Origin: Actinoallomurus oryzae
GTDB lineage: Bacteria; Actinomycetota; Actinomycetes; Streptosporangiales; Streptosporangiaceae
DNA length: 64,000 bases
NCBI RefSeq assembly: GCF_039541955.1
Contig: NZ_BAABHF010000010.1
Location: 310,001-374,000, forward strand
Direction of reading: 5' to 3'
The notes below the pieces were generated by a model. That model was not told the origin of the DNA, ran no database searches, and saw only the letters and a list, made by a program, of their open reading frames with translations. Made by a program: the position numbers and the translations under genes. This document shows, piece by piece, positions 49,769-57,860 of the stretch (position 1 is its first letter; every line of letters starts with the position of its first letter).

Positions 49769-50236
49769 TCAGGTGTCGTCCTGGGCGTCGACCAGGGCGA
49801 ACATCGCGTCCGCGAACCGGCGGGTGAGGCGGGCCAGCTCGGTACGGTCACGCTCGCTCCAGCCGACGAAGACCTCGTCGAGGACGCGTCGCCGGCCCTG
49901 GTTGATCGCCTCGACCACGCGGTGGCCCTCGGGGGTGACCGTCGCGGTCTTGATCCGCCGGTCGTGCGGGGCCTCGTCACGGCGGATCAGGCCTCGTCGT
50001 TCGAGCCGGGCCAGTGAACGGCTGGCCTTCGGGTGGTTCTGCTCGGCGAGCTCGGCCAGCTCCACGACCCCGATCGGCCCGCGCAGGTCGATGTGGACGA
50101 GGTAGCGGACCAGGTCCAGGTCCAGGTCGACGCCGGCCCGGTCGAGGATCAGCGCGAAGAAGCGCGGGCGTGAGACGCGCCCGAGCATGCCGAGCCAGAC
50201 GTCGTAATAGTCCTCGGCCTCCCCCATCCCGTTCAT
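49769..50236 (-). CDS. MarR-family transcriptional regulator
   Basis: 155 residues. Winged helix: PIGVVELAELAEQNHPKASR, SLARLERRGLIRRDEAPHDR, RRIKTATVTPEGHRV. Divergent from the quinone-oxidoreductase-like gene with a 17-base palindrome between (50267-50283). Starts ATG 50236. Likely represses its neighbour and itself; ligand unknown. Confidence 0.92.
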   Translation of the reverse strand: MNGMGEAEDYYDVWLGMLGRVSRPRFFALILDRAGVDLDLDLVRYLVHIDLRGPIGVVELAELAEQNHPKASRSLARLERRGLIRRDEAPHDRRIKTATVTPEGHRVVEAINQGRRRVLDEVFVGWSERDRTELARLTRRFADAMFALVDAQDDT

Positions 50237-50266
50237 TATGCACGGGTTTGGTGCTACGGTTCGATT

Positions 50267-50283
50267 CCGTTCACAGTGAACGG
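50267..50283 (+). promoter_or_regulatory. MarR operator, perfect palindrome
   Basis: CCGTTCAC-A-GTGAACGG, perfect 8-base arms around one base, between the MarR start (50236) and the oxidoreductase start (50299). It would overlap both promoters. Confidence 0.75.
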
Positions 50284-50298
50284 AGTTGGGGAGTGCCC

Positions 50299-51252
50299 AT
50301 GGAGACGATGCGCGCCGCCGTGCTGCACGGGATCGGCCGGACGCCGCGCTGTGAGTCCTTTCCCGCACCGGTGGCCGGCGAGGACGAGGTGGTCGTGACG
50401 GTCACCGCGGCGGCGCTGAAGCCGTCCGACCGATGGATGGCCGCGGGCGTGCACTACGCCCCGTCGGTGTTCCCCACGGTCGTCGGGCTGGACGGCGTGG
50501 GCCGGCTGCCCGACGGAACGCGGGTGGCGTTCTTCGGCCTCCGGCCGCCGTACGGCGGGATGGCCGAGCGGACTCTCGTACGGTGCGGGATGTGGCTGCC
50601 GGTGCCCGAGGGCGCCGACGACGTCATGGCGGCGGCCGTGCTCAACCCGGGCGGCGCCGCGTGGAAGACCGTCGTGGTGGAGGGCGACGTGAGGGCCGGG
50701 CAGACCGTCCTCGTGCTCGGCACCACCGGGGCGTCCGGCCGGATCGCGGCGCAGCTGGCCAAGGGCCGCGGCGCACGCGTCGTCGCGGCAGGACGCGACC
50801 AGCGCGTCCTGGACGAGCTCGTGGCGCGTGGCGTGGACAGCGCGATCAGGGTCGACCGCCCGCACGACGAACTGGCCGCGGCGATCGCCGCCGAAGGCCC
50901 GTACGACCTGGTCGCCGACTACCTGTGGGGCGCGCCGGCCGAAGCGGTCTTCGCGGCGCTCCCCCGCACCCGGCCGGCCGCCGAGCGGACGCGCTACATC
51001 CTCGTCGGCATGAGCGCGGGCGAGACCGCGTCCCTGCCCGCCCTCGCGCTGCGCCGGGCGCCCGTGCAACTCGCCGGCAGCGGCGTCGGCGGGCCGACGT
51101 CCATCGCCGACGCCGCGACCGGCTACGCGGAGGTGCTCCGGCGGGTCCGCGCGGGCGAGATCACGCTCGACGTCGTACCGGCGCCGCTGGCGGACGTGGA
51201 GGCGGTCTGGCCGAAGGCCGGCAGCGACCGGCGCACCGTGTTCGTTCCGTAG
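50299..51252 (+). CDS. Zinc-independent quinone oxidoreductase-like MDR protein
   Basis: 317 residues, medium-chain dehydrogenase fold. N-terminal MRAAVLHGIGRTPRCESFPA, nucleotide-binding VLVLGTTGASGRIAAQLAKG, no zinc-ligand cysteine pattern in the catalytic half. Likely NADPH-dependent enone or quinone reductase. ATG 50299 preceded by GGGGAG. Controlled most simply by the divergent MarR regulator. Confidence 0.88.
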   Translation: METMRAAVLHGIGRTPRCESFPAPVAGEDEVVVTVTAAALKPSDRWMAAGVHYAPSVFPTVVGLDGVGRLPDGTRVAFFGLRPPYGGMAERTLVRCGMWLPVPEGADDVMAAAVLNPGGAAWKTVVVEGDVRAGQTVLVLGTTGASGRIAAQLAKGRGARVVAAGRDQRVLDELVARGVDSAIRVDRPHDELAAAIAAEGPYDLVADYLWGAPAEAVFAALPRTRPAAERTRYILVGMSAGETASLPALALRRAPVQLAGSGVGGPTSIADAATGYAEVLRRVRAGEITLDVVPAPLADVEAVWPKAGSDRRTVFVP

Positions 51253-51318
51253 CCGTGATCGAGCGTCAGGTCGCATTCCGGCCAGCGCGCACGTCGGCGG
51301 GCGGCCATTCTCGACGTC

Positions 51319-52059
51319 ATGAACGACATCGAAGGCAAGGTGGCCCTGGTCACCGGGGGTAGCCGGGGCATCGGCGCGGCCGTGGCCGTACGGCTGGCCG
51401 AGGGCGGGGCCGACGTCGCCCTGACATATGAGCGCGAGACCGAGCGCGCGGACGCGGTGGTCGACCAGGTCAAGGGCGCCGGCCGCCGGGGGCTGGCGAT
51501 CCAGGCCGACAGCGCGGACGTCGCCGCGGTCACCGCGGCCGTGGACACGACCGTCGCGACGTTCGGCCGGCTCGACATCCTGGTCAACAACGCGGGGGTC
51601 TTCCTCGTCGGGCCGCTCGACGACCTCGGTCCGGCCGAACTCGACCGTACGCTCGCGGTCAACGTCCGGGCGCCCTTCGTGGCCTCGCAGGCGGCGGCGC
51701 GCCACATGACCGCGGGCGGCCGGATCATCAGCATCGGCAGCAACATGGCCGAACGGGCGGTGTTCCCCGGGTTCACGCTCTACGCGCTGAGCAAGACCGC
51801 GCTCATCGGCATGACCAAGGGGCTGGCCCGCGACCTGGGCCCCCGCGGCATCACCGCCAACCTGGTCCATCCCGGTCCGACCGACACCGACGCCAACCCC
51901 GCGGACGGCCCGAACGCCGACACGATCCGGAGCTTCACCGCCCTGGACCACTTCGCCGAACCGCGCGACATCGCGGCCACCGTCGCCCACCTCGCCGGTG
52001 ACGGCGGCCGGTACATCACCGGAGCCGCGATCAACGTCGACGGCGGCTTCACCGTCTGA
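51319..52059 (+). CDS. Short-chain dehydrogenase (FabG-like SDR)
   Basis: 246 residues. VALVTGGSRGIGAAVAVRLA, ILVNNAGVFLVG, SIGSNMAERAVFP (Ser), LYALSKTALIG (Tyr/Lys) and the C-terminal GAAINVDGGFTV. A standard NADP(H)-type reductase. Starts 66 bases after the MDR gene, so probably co-transcribed. Confidence 0.92.
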   Translation: MNDIEGKVALVTGGSRGIGAAVAVRLAEGGADVALTYERETERADAVVDQVKGAGRRGLAIQADSADVAAVTAAVDTTVATFGRLDILVNNAGVFLVGPLDDLGPAELDRTLAVNVRAPFVASQAAARHMTAGGRIISIGSNMAERAVFPGFTLYALSKTALIGMTKGLARDLGPRGITANLVHPGPTDTDANPADGPNADTIRSFTALDHFAEPRDIAATVAHLAGDGGRYITGAAINVDGGFTV

Positions 52060-52121
52060 CGCCCATGTCGATGGCGGTGCGTGTCCGCAGTGGACGCGCG
52101 CCGCCCGGCGCCCTCAGAACG

Positions 52122-54539
52122 TCACAGCGGCTGCTCGAACCAGACGACCTTGCCGGTCGAGGTGCGCTGGGTGCCCCAGCGTTCGGCGAGGGCGGTGACC
52201 AGTTGCAGGCCGCGGCCGTTCTCCGCGGTCACGTCGGCGCGCCGCAGCGTCGGGAGTTCGTACCCGTCGTCGCGGACCTCGCACAGCAGGGAGTCCGTAC
52301 GGATCAGGCGGAGCCCGATGTCGCCCGCCCCGTGGCGTACGGCGTTGGTGACCAGCTCGCTCACCAGGAGCTCGACCGTGTCGGCCAGGTGGGACAGCCG
52401 CCAGGTCGCCAGGGCCTCCCGGACCAGCTCGCGCGAGTGGCGCACGCGGACCGGGAGCGCGTCGAACGTCCAGGAGATCACGTCGTCCTTGGGTATGCCC
52501 TTGAACCGCACGGTGAGCAGCGCGATGTCGTCGTCGCGCGGGCGGCCCGCGCCGAAGCCGTCGATCAGCGTCTGGCACACGCTCTCCAGGGGCTGCGGCG
52601 GGCCGCTGAGGTATTCGCGCAGCGCGGCGAGCCCGACGTCGATGGCCTGGCCCCGGCGTTCGACCAGGCCGTCGGTGCAGAGCACGAACTGGCTGTCGTC
52701 CTCCACCTCGAACTCCGCGGTCTCGAACGCGACGCCGCCGACGCCGATCGGCGCGCCGGAGGGCACGTCGAGCAGCTCGCTGTCGCCGAACGGCGAGACC
52801 AGCACCGGGGGCAGGTGCCCGGCGTTGGCCACCTCGCAGCGCCGCGCCACCGGGTCGTAGACGACGTAGATGCAGGTCGCGATGTACTCGTCGCCGAGCC
52901 GGCAGGCGAGGTCGTCGAGCTGGCGCAGCAGCCGGCCCGGCGGCAGATCCTGCGCGGCCAGGGTGCGTACGGCGGTGCGGAACTGGCCCATGATCGCCGC
53001 CGAGGTCATGCCGTGGCCCATGACGTCGCCCACCACGAGCGCCAGCCGGCCGCCCGGGAGCGGGATCGCGTCGAACCAGTCGCCACCGACGCGCACGGTC
53101 TCGTTCGCCGGGACGTAGCGGTAGCAGATCTGCGCCCCGGCGACGACGGGCGGGGTGTCGGGCAGCATGGTCTTCTGCAGCTCTCTCGCCGCCCGGCTCT
53201 CGCGCCGGTAGAGCCGCCCGTTGTCCACGCAGACCGCCGCGCGGCGGCAGAGCTCCTCGACCATCGTCACGTCGAACTGGTCGAACGCGGGCCGGTCGGG
53301 CCGCCGCAGCAGCGTGAGGTTGCCCAGCGCGGTGCCGCGGGCGATGAGCGGGGAGACGAGGAGCGCCCGTCCCTGCAGCAGTGGCCGGAAGTCGCGGTCG
53401 GCGAAACGGGCCGACATCCGGCGCGCGAACCGCTCGCTGACCTTCGGCACGCTGACGCTGTGCCCGGTCAGCAGGCTCTGGGTGAACGGCGTGGCGGCCG
53501 GCAGCCGGAGCTTCTCCCCGCGCGGCACCAGGTCGTCCCAGCGCCCGTACGCGTCGTCGTGGCTCACCGCCACGCGTACGGCCGTGGGCGACTCGTCGGG
53601 GGTCAGCGGGGGCAGCTCCTGGTCGGAGACGATCGACTCGAGGAGCTGGACGTCGGCGAAGTCGGCGAATCGCGGCACCAGCGCGGTGCACAGCGCCGCC
53701 GCGGTCTGCACCGGGTCGAGCGTGTCGACGATCCGGGAACCCGCGTCATTGAGGAAGTCGAGCCGGTCCTGGGCCGCCGACCGGTCGAGCGCCCGCGCGG
53801 GCACCGCCGGGCGCCGCGGCTCGCCGACCTTGGTGATGCGCTGCTCGGGCGAGGGCGGGGTGCCGAAGTAGGCCGCGAACGGCAGCCGCGCGGTGACACT
53901 GACGTTGACCGCGGGATAGCCGCGGGTGAGGACCTGGCGGACGATCGACTCGGCGGCTCCGGGCGGCATGGCCGGCAGCATCTCGGTCAGCCGCCGGCCG
54001 AGCATCGACGGGTCGGCGCCGCCCGGGGGCAGGAGAGTCGGCTCGACGCGGAGGAGGCGTACGCCGCTCTCGCTGGTCAGCGGGGTCGGAGAGGGCGCCT
54101 TGACGAGGACGTCGCCCAGCGCGAGGCCGGGCCCGCCGTCGCGCAGCCGATTGGCGTCGGCCGCGATCGCGAGGACGCGCGCCCGGTCGGGGCCGCTGAG
54201 CGGATAGACCCACCACGCGACCTCGCGGAGCGTGCCGTCGTCCATGGCCGGCACCAGGAAGGCGCCGGTCCAGGCGTGCCGGATACGGGAGCCGCCGGGC
54301 TCGAACGCGTCACCGTGCTCCTGCGGCATCCGCAGGAGCGTACGCAGCGGGCGGCCGGCGGCCTCGTCCTGGGCTAACCCGAAGATCTCGACCGCGGCGT
54401 GGTTCCAGTGGGTCACGTGGCCGAGGTCGTTGAGGAGGACCACGGCCATGGGGGCGAGCCCGAGGAGATGCTCGTGCAGCAGGCGGGGTGAGCCCGCGCC
54501 CGCGGGACGAGCGAGGCCATAGCGACGTTTCACCGGCAA
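52122..54539 (-). CDS. PAS-GAF-SpoIIE phosphatase with C-terminal HATPase (RsbU/RsbW-like) domain
   Basis: About 805 residues. In order: PAS (LLGLAPMAVVLLNDLGHVTH, about 25-130), a second PAS-like region, GAF (about 280-450), SpoIIE/PP2C phosphatase (GGDWFDAIPLPGGRLALVVG, GDVMGHGMTSAAIMGQ and GRPRDDDIALLTV), and a C-terminal serine-kinase-type HATPase (LLVSELVTNAVRHGAGDIGL, then GRGLQLVTAL). Typical of actinobacterial partner-switching regulators acting on anti-anti-sigma factors. Start uncertain: TTG 54539 has GGGGAGG at 5 bases; GTG 54533 is the alternative. Confidence 0.88.
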   Translation of the reverse strand: MPVKRRYGLARPAGAGSPRLLHEHLLGLAPMAVVLLNDLGHVTHWNHAAVEIFGLAQDEAAGRPLRTLLRMPQEHGDAFEPGGSRIRHAWTGAFLVPAMDDGTLREVAWWVYPLSGPDRARVLAIAADANRLRDGGPGLALGDVLVKAPSPTPLTSESGVRLLRVEPTLLPPGGADPSMLGRRLTEMLPAMPPGAAESIVRQVLTRGYPAVNVSVTARLPFAAYFGTPPSPEQRITKVGEPRRPAVPARALDRSAAQDRLDFLNDAGSRIVDTLDPVQTAAALCTALVPRFADFADVQLLESIVSDQELPPLTPDESPTAVRVAVSHDDAYGRWDDLVPRGEKLRLPAATPFTQSLLTGHSVSVPKVSERFARRMSARFADRDFRPLLQGRALLVSPLIARGTALGNLTLLRRPDRPAFDQFDVTMVEELCRRAAVCVDNGRLYRRESRAARELQKTMLPDTPPVVAGAQICYRYVPANETVRVGGDWFDAIPLPGGRLALVVGDVMGHGMTSAAIMGQFRTAVRTLAAQDLPPGRLLRQLDDLACRLGDEYIATCIYVVYDPVARRCEVANAGHLPPVLVSPFGDSELLDVPSGAPIGVGGVAFETAEFEVEDDSQFVLCTDGLVERRGQAIDVGLAALREYLSGPPQPLESVCQTLIDGFGAGRPRDDDIALLTVRFKGIPKDDVISWTFDALPVRVRHSRELVREALATWRLSHLADTVELLVSELVTNAVRHGAGDIGLRLIRTDSLLCEVRDDGYELPTLRRADVTAENGRGLQLVTALAERWGTQRTSTGKVVWFEQPL

Positions 54540-54798
54540 GGACACCTCCCCGAACGGGCGCTTCACACAGCCCCCTGCACCCGTTGTGAGTGGCACGCTA
54601 CAGACCGCGCGGCATATTCGCCTCGGTTTTCGCGCCAACGTCATGAGACCGGCCAGGCCACCGGGCCAGGCGAGTCCCGCCAGGCCTTTCTGGCACCGCG
54701 GAACCCGTTCCGCACCACACGCGCCCTGCCCGCTGAGTGTGCGCTCATTCAGGCGCCGTCCTGGTAGCGTTCGCGGCGAAGCCCGAGGTGGAGGAAGC

Positions 54799-55449
54799 AT
54801 GCCCGGCTCGATGCGCGACCGGATCCTGGCGGCGGCCGTCTCCGTCATGCGCGAACGCGGGGTCGCGCAGACCACGACCAAGGAGATCGCTCGCGTCGCC
54901 GGGGTGGCCGAGGGCAGCATCTACAACCACTTCGCCGACAAGGCCGAGCTCGTCGCGGCGTCCATGACCGAGGTGGCCGGCGGCATCCGCGACGCTCTCA
55001 CGCGCCTGTCGCAGCGGGTCGGCCGAAACTCGGTGGAGGACAACCTCGCGGAGTTCGCCGAGGCCCAGATCGTCTTCTTCACCGACCTGTTGCCGATCAC
55101 CGGGCCGGTGCTGGGCGACCACGACCTGCGCGCGTGGTTGCGCGCCGGCGGCCCGCAGACGTCGTCGCACGGCGAGCCCGCCCCGGCTCCGGTTCTCGGC
55201 CACGCCGCGGTGATCGCCTACCTGGAGGCCGAACGCGACGTGGGGCGGCTGGCCGCCTGGGCCCGGCCGCCCTACCTCGCCGCCCTGCTGATCGGCGCGT
55301 GCCGGCAGTACGCCTTCGTACGGCTGCTGACGCCGCCCGAGACCATCACCGAGGTCGCGGGGCTGCCCGCCGACCCGGCGGAGTACGCCCGCGACGTCGC
55401 GCACACCGTCATGGCGGGCCACCACGCCCGCCGCGCCCGTCCGCGGTGA
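54799..55449 (+). CDS. TetR-family transcriptional regulator
   Basis: 216 residues. Helix-turn-helix AAAVSVMRERGVAQTTTKEI, ARVAGVAEGSIYNHFADKAE. C-terminal ligand domain (ITGPVLGDHDLRAWLRAGGP...) poorly conserved. ATG 54799 has GGAGGAAGC upstream; an in-frame start at 54586 runs through low-complexity sequence. Target unknown. Confidence 0.9.
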   Translation: MPGSMRDRILAAAVSVMRERGVAQTTTKEIARVAGVAEGSIYNHFADKAELVAASMTEVAGGIRDALTRLSQRVGRNSVEDNLAEFAEAQIVFFTDLLPITGPVLGDHDLRAWLRAGGPQTSSHGEPAPAPVLGHAAVIAYLEAERDVGRLAAWARPPYLAALLIGACRQYAFVRLLTPPETITEVAGLPADPAEYARDVAHTVMAGHHARRARPR

Positions 55450-55910
55450 GCGCGGCGGTCAGCACGCGGCGCGAGCCCGTTCCGCCTACCCGGAGTGGTC
55501 GGCCGGGCGCCACAGGTGCCCCATCTCCACGCCCGGTCTTTTCATGTTGTTCCAGGTCACGTACGATTTGTGGTGGAAGCGCCGGAAGGTCGCAACTTCC
55601 GGACCAGCACAGACCGTGACCAAAACCACTTTTCACGGGTGGCGTATCCGCGTTAGAATCGTTTCTCGCGGCCAAACGCCGCGAATCGGGCGTAAGACCG
55701 CCCCGGCGCCCTCCAGCACGGCCCGCTCCCTCGGGCCTCTGGTCGGCGACCATGTCCGTTTCCCTTGGGCGATGAAGCCGACAGCCGCACAGGGTCCCGC
55801 TCTGTGCCCGGAGTCCGTACCTCCGTCCGTGCCCCCGACCCGGCTCGGCTCCGGTCCCTGACAACCGCAGGGCGAAGGCTCGCCCAGCTCAGCACCCTTA
55901 CGGAGCGAGT
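55450..55910 (+). promoter_or_regulatory. Gene-free region upstream of the SigR-like gene
   Basis: 461 bases. An inverted repeat CCGGAAG-N7-CTTCCGG is at 55582-55602 (terminator or operator). A candidate promoter is TTTTCA at 55630 and TAGAAT at 55654, with 18-base spacing, about 250 bases before the sigma gene start. No supportable ORF. A SigR-type autoregulated promoter (GGAAT-N18-GTT) was not clearly seen. Confidence 0.4.
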
Positions 55911-56498
55911 ATGACCACAGCGGCACCCGCAGCGGGCCGCCAGGACGACGAGCGCTACGAGCGCGACGTCAGGCCGCTCATCGACCCGCTGTACGCCAGC
56001 GCGGTGCGTATGACGCGCAACCCCACTGACGCCGAGGACCTCGTGCAGGAGACCCTCGCCAAGGCCTACGTGAACTTCCACCAGTTCGAAGAGGGCACGA
56101 ACCTCAAGGCCTGGATGCACCGCATCCTCACCAACAACTTCATCAACACCTACCGCAAGAAGCAGCGCGAACCCCAGCGCGCCGGCACCGAGGAGATCGA
56201 GGACTGGCAGCTCGCCCGCGCCGAGTCGCACACCTCGACCGGCCTGCGCTCGGCCGAGCACGAGGCGCTCGACCGGCTGCCCGACTCCGACGTGGTCAAG
56301 GCGCTGCGCGCGCTCGCCCCCGAGTTCCGTACGGCCGTCTACCTGGCCGACATCGAGGGCTACCCGTACAAGGAGATCGCCACGATGATGGGCACGCCCA
56401 TCGGCACGGTGATGTCGCGGCTGCACCGGGGCCGCCGCCAGCTCCGCGAGCAGCTGCAGGCGTACGCCCCCCGCGTGAGCATCGTACGCGCCGCGTGA
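55911..56498 (+). CDS. SigR/SigH-type ECF sigma factor (group 12)
   Basis: 195 residues. Region 2 (ASAVRMTRNPTDAEDLVQET, LAKAYVNFHQFEEGTNLKAW, MHRILTNNFINTYRKKQREP) matches oxidative-stress sigma factors of the SigR type; region 4 is LADIEGYPYKEIATMMGTPI, GTVMSRLHRGRRQL. Usually followed by the RsrA zinc anti-sigma gene, which is absent: the next gene is on the opposite strand 13 bases away. ATG 55911 has CGGAGCG upstream. Controls thiol/disulfide stress genes in relatives. Confidence 0.92.
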   Translation: MTTAAPAAGRQDDERYERDVRPLIDPLYASAVRMTRNPTDAEDLVQETLAKAYVNFHQFEEGTNLKAWMHRILTNNFINTYRKKQREPQRAGTEEIEDWQLARAESHTSTGLRSAEHEALDRLPDSDVVKALRALAPEFRTAVYLADIEGYPYKEIATMMGTPIGTVMSRLHRGRRQLREQLQAYAPRVSIVRAA

Positions 56499-56511
56499 CC
56501 CCCGTGGTCTC

Positions 56512-57471
56512 TCAGGAGGACTGGACGCGGAGATAGCCGGTGAGCTGCTCGTAACGCTGCCAGCCCTCCTGTTGCCTTCCGTCGCCGAGGGCGTACCACA
56601 TCGCCGGCGACCGCGTGTCGCCGATCCGCTGCCCGGGCACGCCGGGCGGCCCCGGCGCGACGCCGCTCACGGCCAGGCCGATCGGCGCCGCCGGCCCCAC
56701 CCAGCGCGGCCCGGTGGTGAGATCGGTCAGCCCCGGGCTGAGCTGGACGAAGCACGAGACCAGCGGAAACTCCGCCGCCAGCGCGCCGACGACCCTCGAC
56801 AGCGACCCGACCGGCGTCTCGCGCGGGTCGGCGTAGCCGATGACCAGCGTGACCGCCTCCTCGGCCGCGTCGCCCACCTGTGAGAGCAACATCGTGCCGA
56901 CCACGGGCCGGCCGGCTCCCCCGCCCACCACGGTCAGCCAGATCGCGGACGAGACACGTGAGCCGAACATCTCGCCCAGGTCCTCGAGCCGCCACACGGC
57001 CGTCGCGGGCTCGGAGGTGCCCCATCCGCCGGGCGCCTCCCCCGTGAGCGACCGGCACAGCTGCTCCGCAGCCCCGCCGATCGCACCGCCCTCCGGGTGC
57101 CGTACGCGGAAGGTCAGCGTCAGCTGGGCGCCGACCGGCCCGGCCGGAGGCGTCGTGTAGTTCGGCGCGTACGCCCGCGCCTGCGGGTCGACCACGAAGG
57201 CCTCGCCGTCCCACAGCAGCGGCACGCCCGTGAGCCCGTCGTAGTGGCCACCGTCGGCGCGGACGACCCAGCGGCTGTTCGGCCCGGTCAGCACGAGCCG
57301 CAGCGGCATCGTGATCCGCGACTCGGGTGATGTGACGACCTGCAGGCCACGGCCGGTCTCGCTGCACAGCCGCAGCCCCTCGGCGAGCCAGGTGGTGAAC
57401 GGCACGACCGGCCGCTCCTGCAACACCACCATGGCCTTCGGGGTCAGGGCGTCGACGGCGGGGTGGGTCAC
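56512..57471 (-). CDS. DUF6177-like protein, type VII-associated
   Basis: 319 residues from GTG 57471, overlapping the upstream stop (GTGA). Contains LQERPVVPFTTWLAEGLRLC, GGAIGGAAEQLCRSLTGEAP and GWGTSEPATAVWRLEDLGEM. Matches a family I remember beside type VII secretion genes in streptomycetes. No membrane span or catalytic motif visible. Probably works with the small protein and ATPase upstream. Confidence 0.6.
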   Translation of the reverse strand: MTHPAVDALTPKAMVVLQERPVVPFTTWLAEGLRLCSETGRGLQVVTSPESRITMPLRLVLTGPNSRWVVRADGGHYDGLTGVPLLWDGEAFVVDPQARAYAPNYTTPPAGPVGAQLTLTFRVRHPEGGAIGGAAEQLCRSLTGEAPGGWGTSEPATAVWRLEDLGEMFGSRVSSAIWLTVVGGGAGRPVVGTMLLSQVGDAAEEAVTLVIGYADPRETPVGSLSRVVGALAAEFPLVSCFVQLSPGLTDLTTGPRWVGPAAPIGLAVSGVAPGPPGVPGQRIGDTRSPAMWYALGDGRQQEGWQRYEQLTGYLRVQSS

Positions 57472-57836
57472 CGGGACTCCACCGGGGGCCAGACCGCGCC
57501 GCCCTGCCAGTGCACGAGATCGTCGGCGAACCTGCGCGCGACGCGCCGGGCCTCCGGCAGCCCGGCCGCGGCCCGTATCTCCACCCACCAGACCGGCAGC
57601 CGCACCCTGTCCGCCATCTGCGGGCCGAGCAGGCGTGCCACCTCACCGGGTACGCGCACCAGCTCCGGCGCCTCGATCGAGACCAGGAGCCGTCCCTCGG
57701 AGTCGTAGAGATGGCGGGCACCGGGACCGGCCTCTCTCATCCGCAGCGCCTCGCCGAAGGCGATCATGCCCTCCACGACCGTGGGGATGTCGGGCTCGTT
57801 ACGCACCAACGCGACGACATCGCTGGTCAAAGCCAC
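57468..57836 (-). CDS. Small hypothetical protein between ATPase and DUF6177 genes
   Basis: 122 residues. MALTSDVVALVRNEPDIPTV then VEGMIAFGEALRMREAGPGA, with a C-terminal ARRFADDLVHWQGGAVWPPV. No recognised domain. Translationally coupled to the downstream gene and 24 bases after the ATPase stop, so one operon. Confidence 0.7.
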   Translation of the reverse strand: MALTSDVVALVRNEPDIPTVVEGMIAFGEALRMREAGPGARHLYDSEGRLLVSIEAPELVRVPGEVARLLGPQMADRVRLPVWWVEIRAAAGLPEARRVARRFADDLVHWQGGAVWPPVESR

Positions 57837-57860
57837 GAACCTCCTCTGTTCTGGTCGAGG

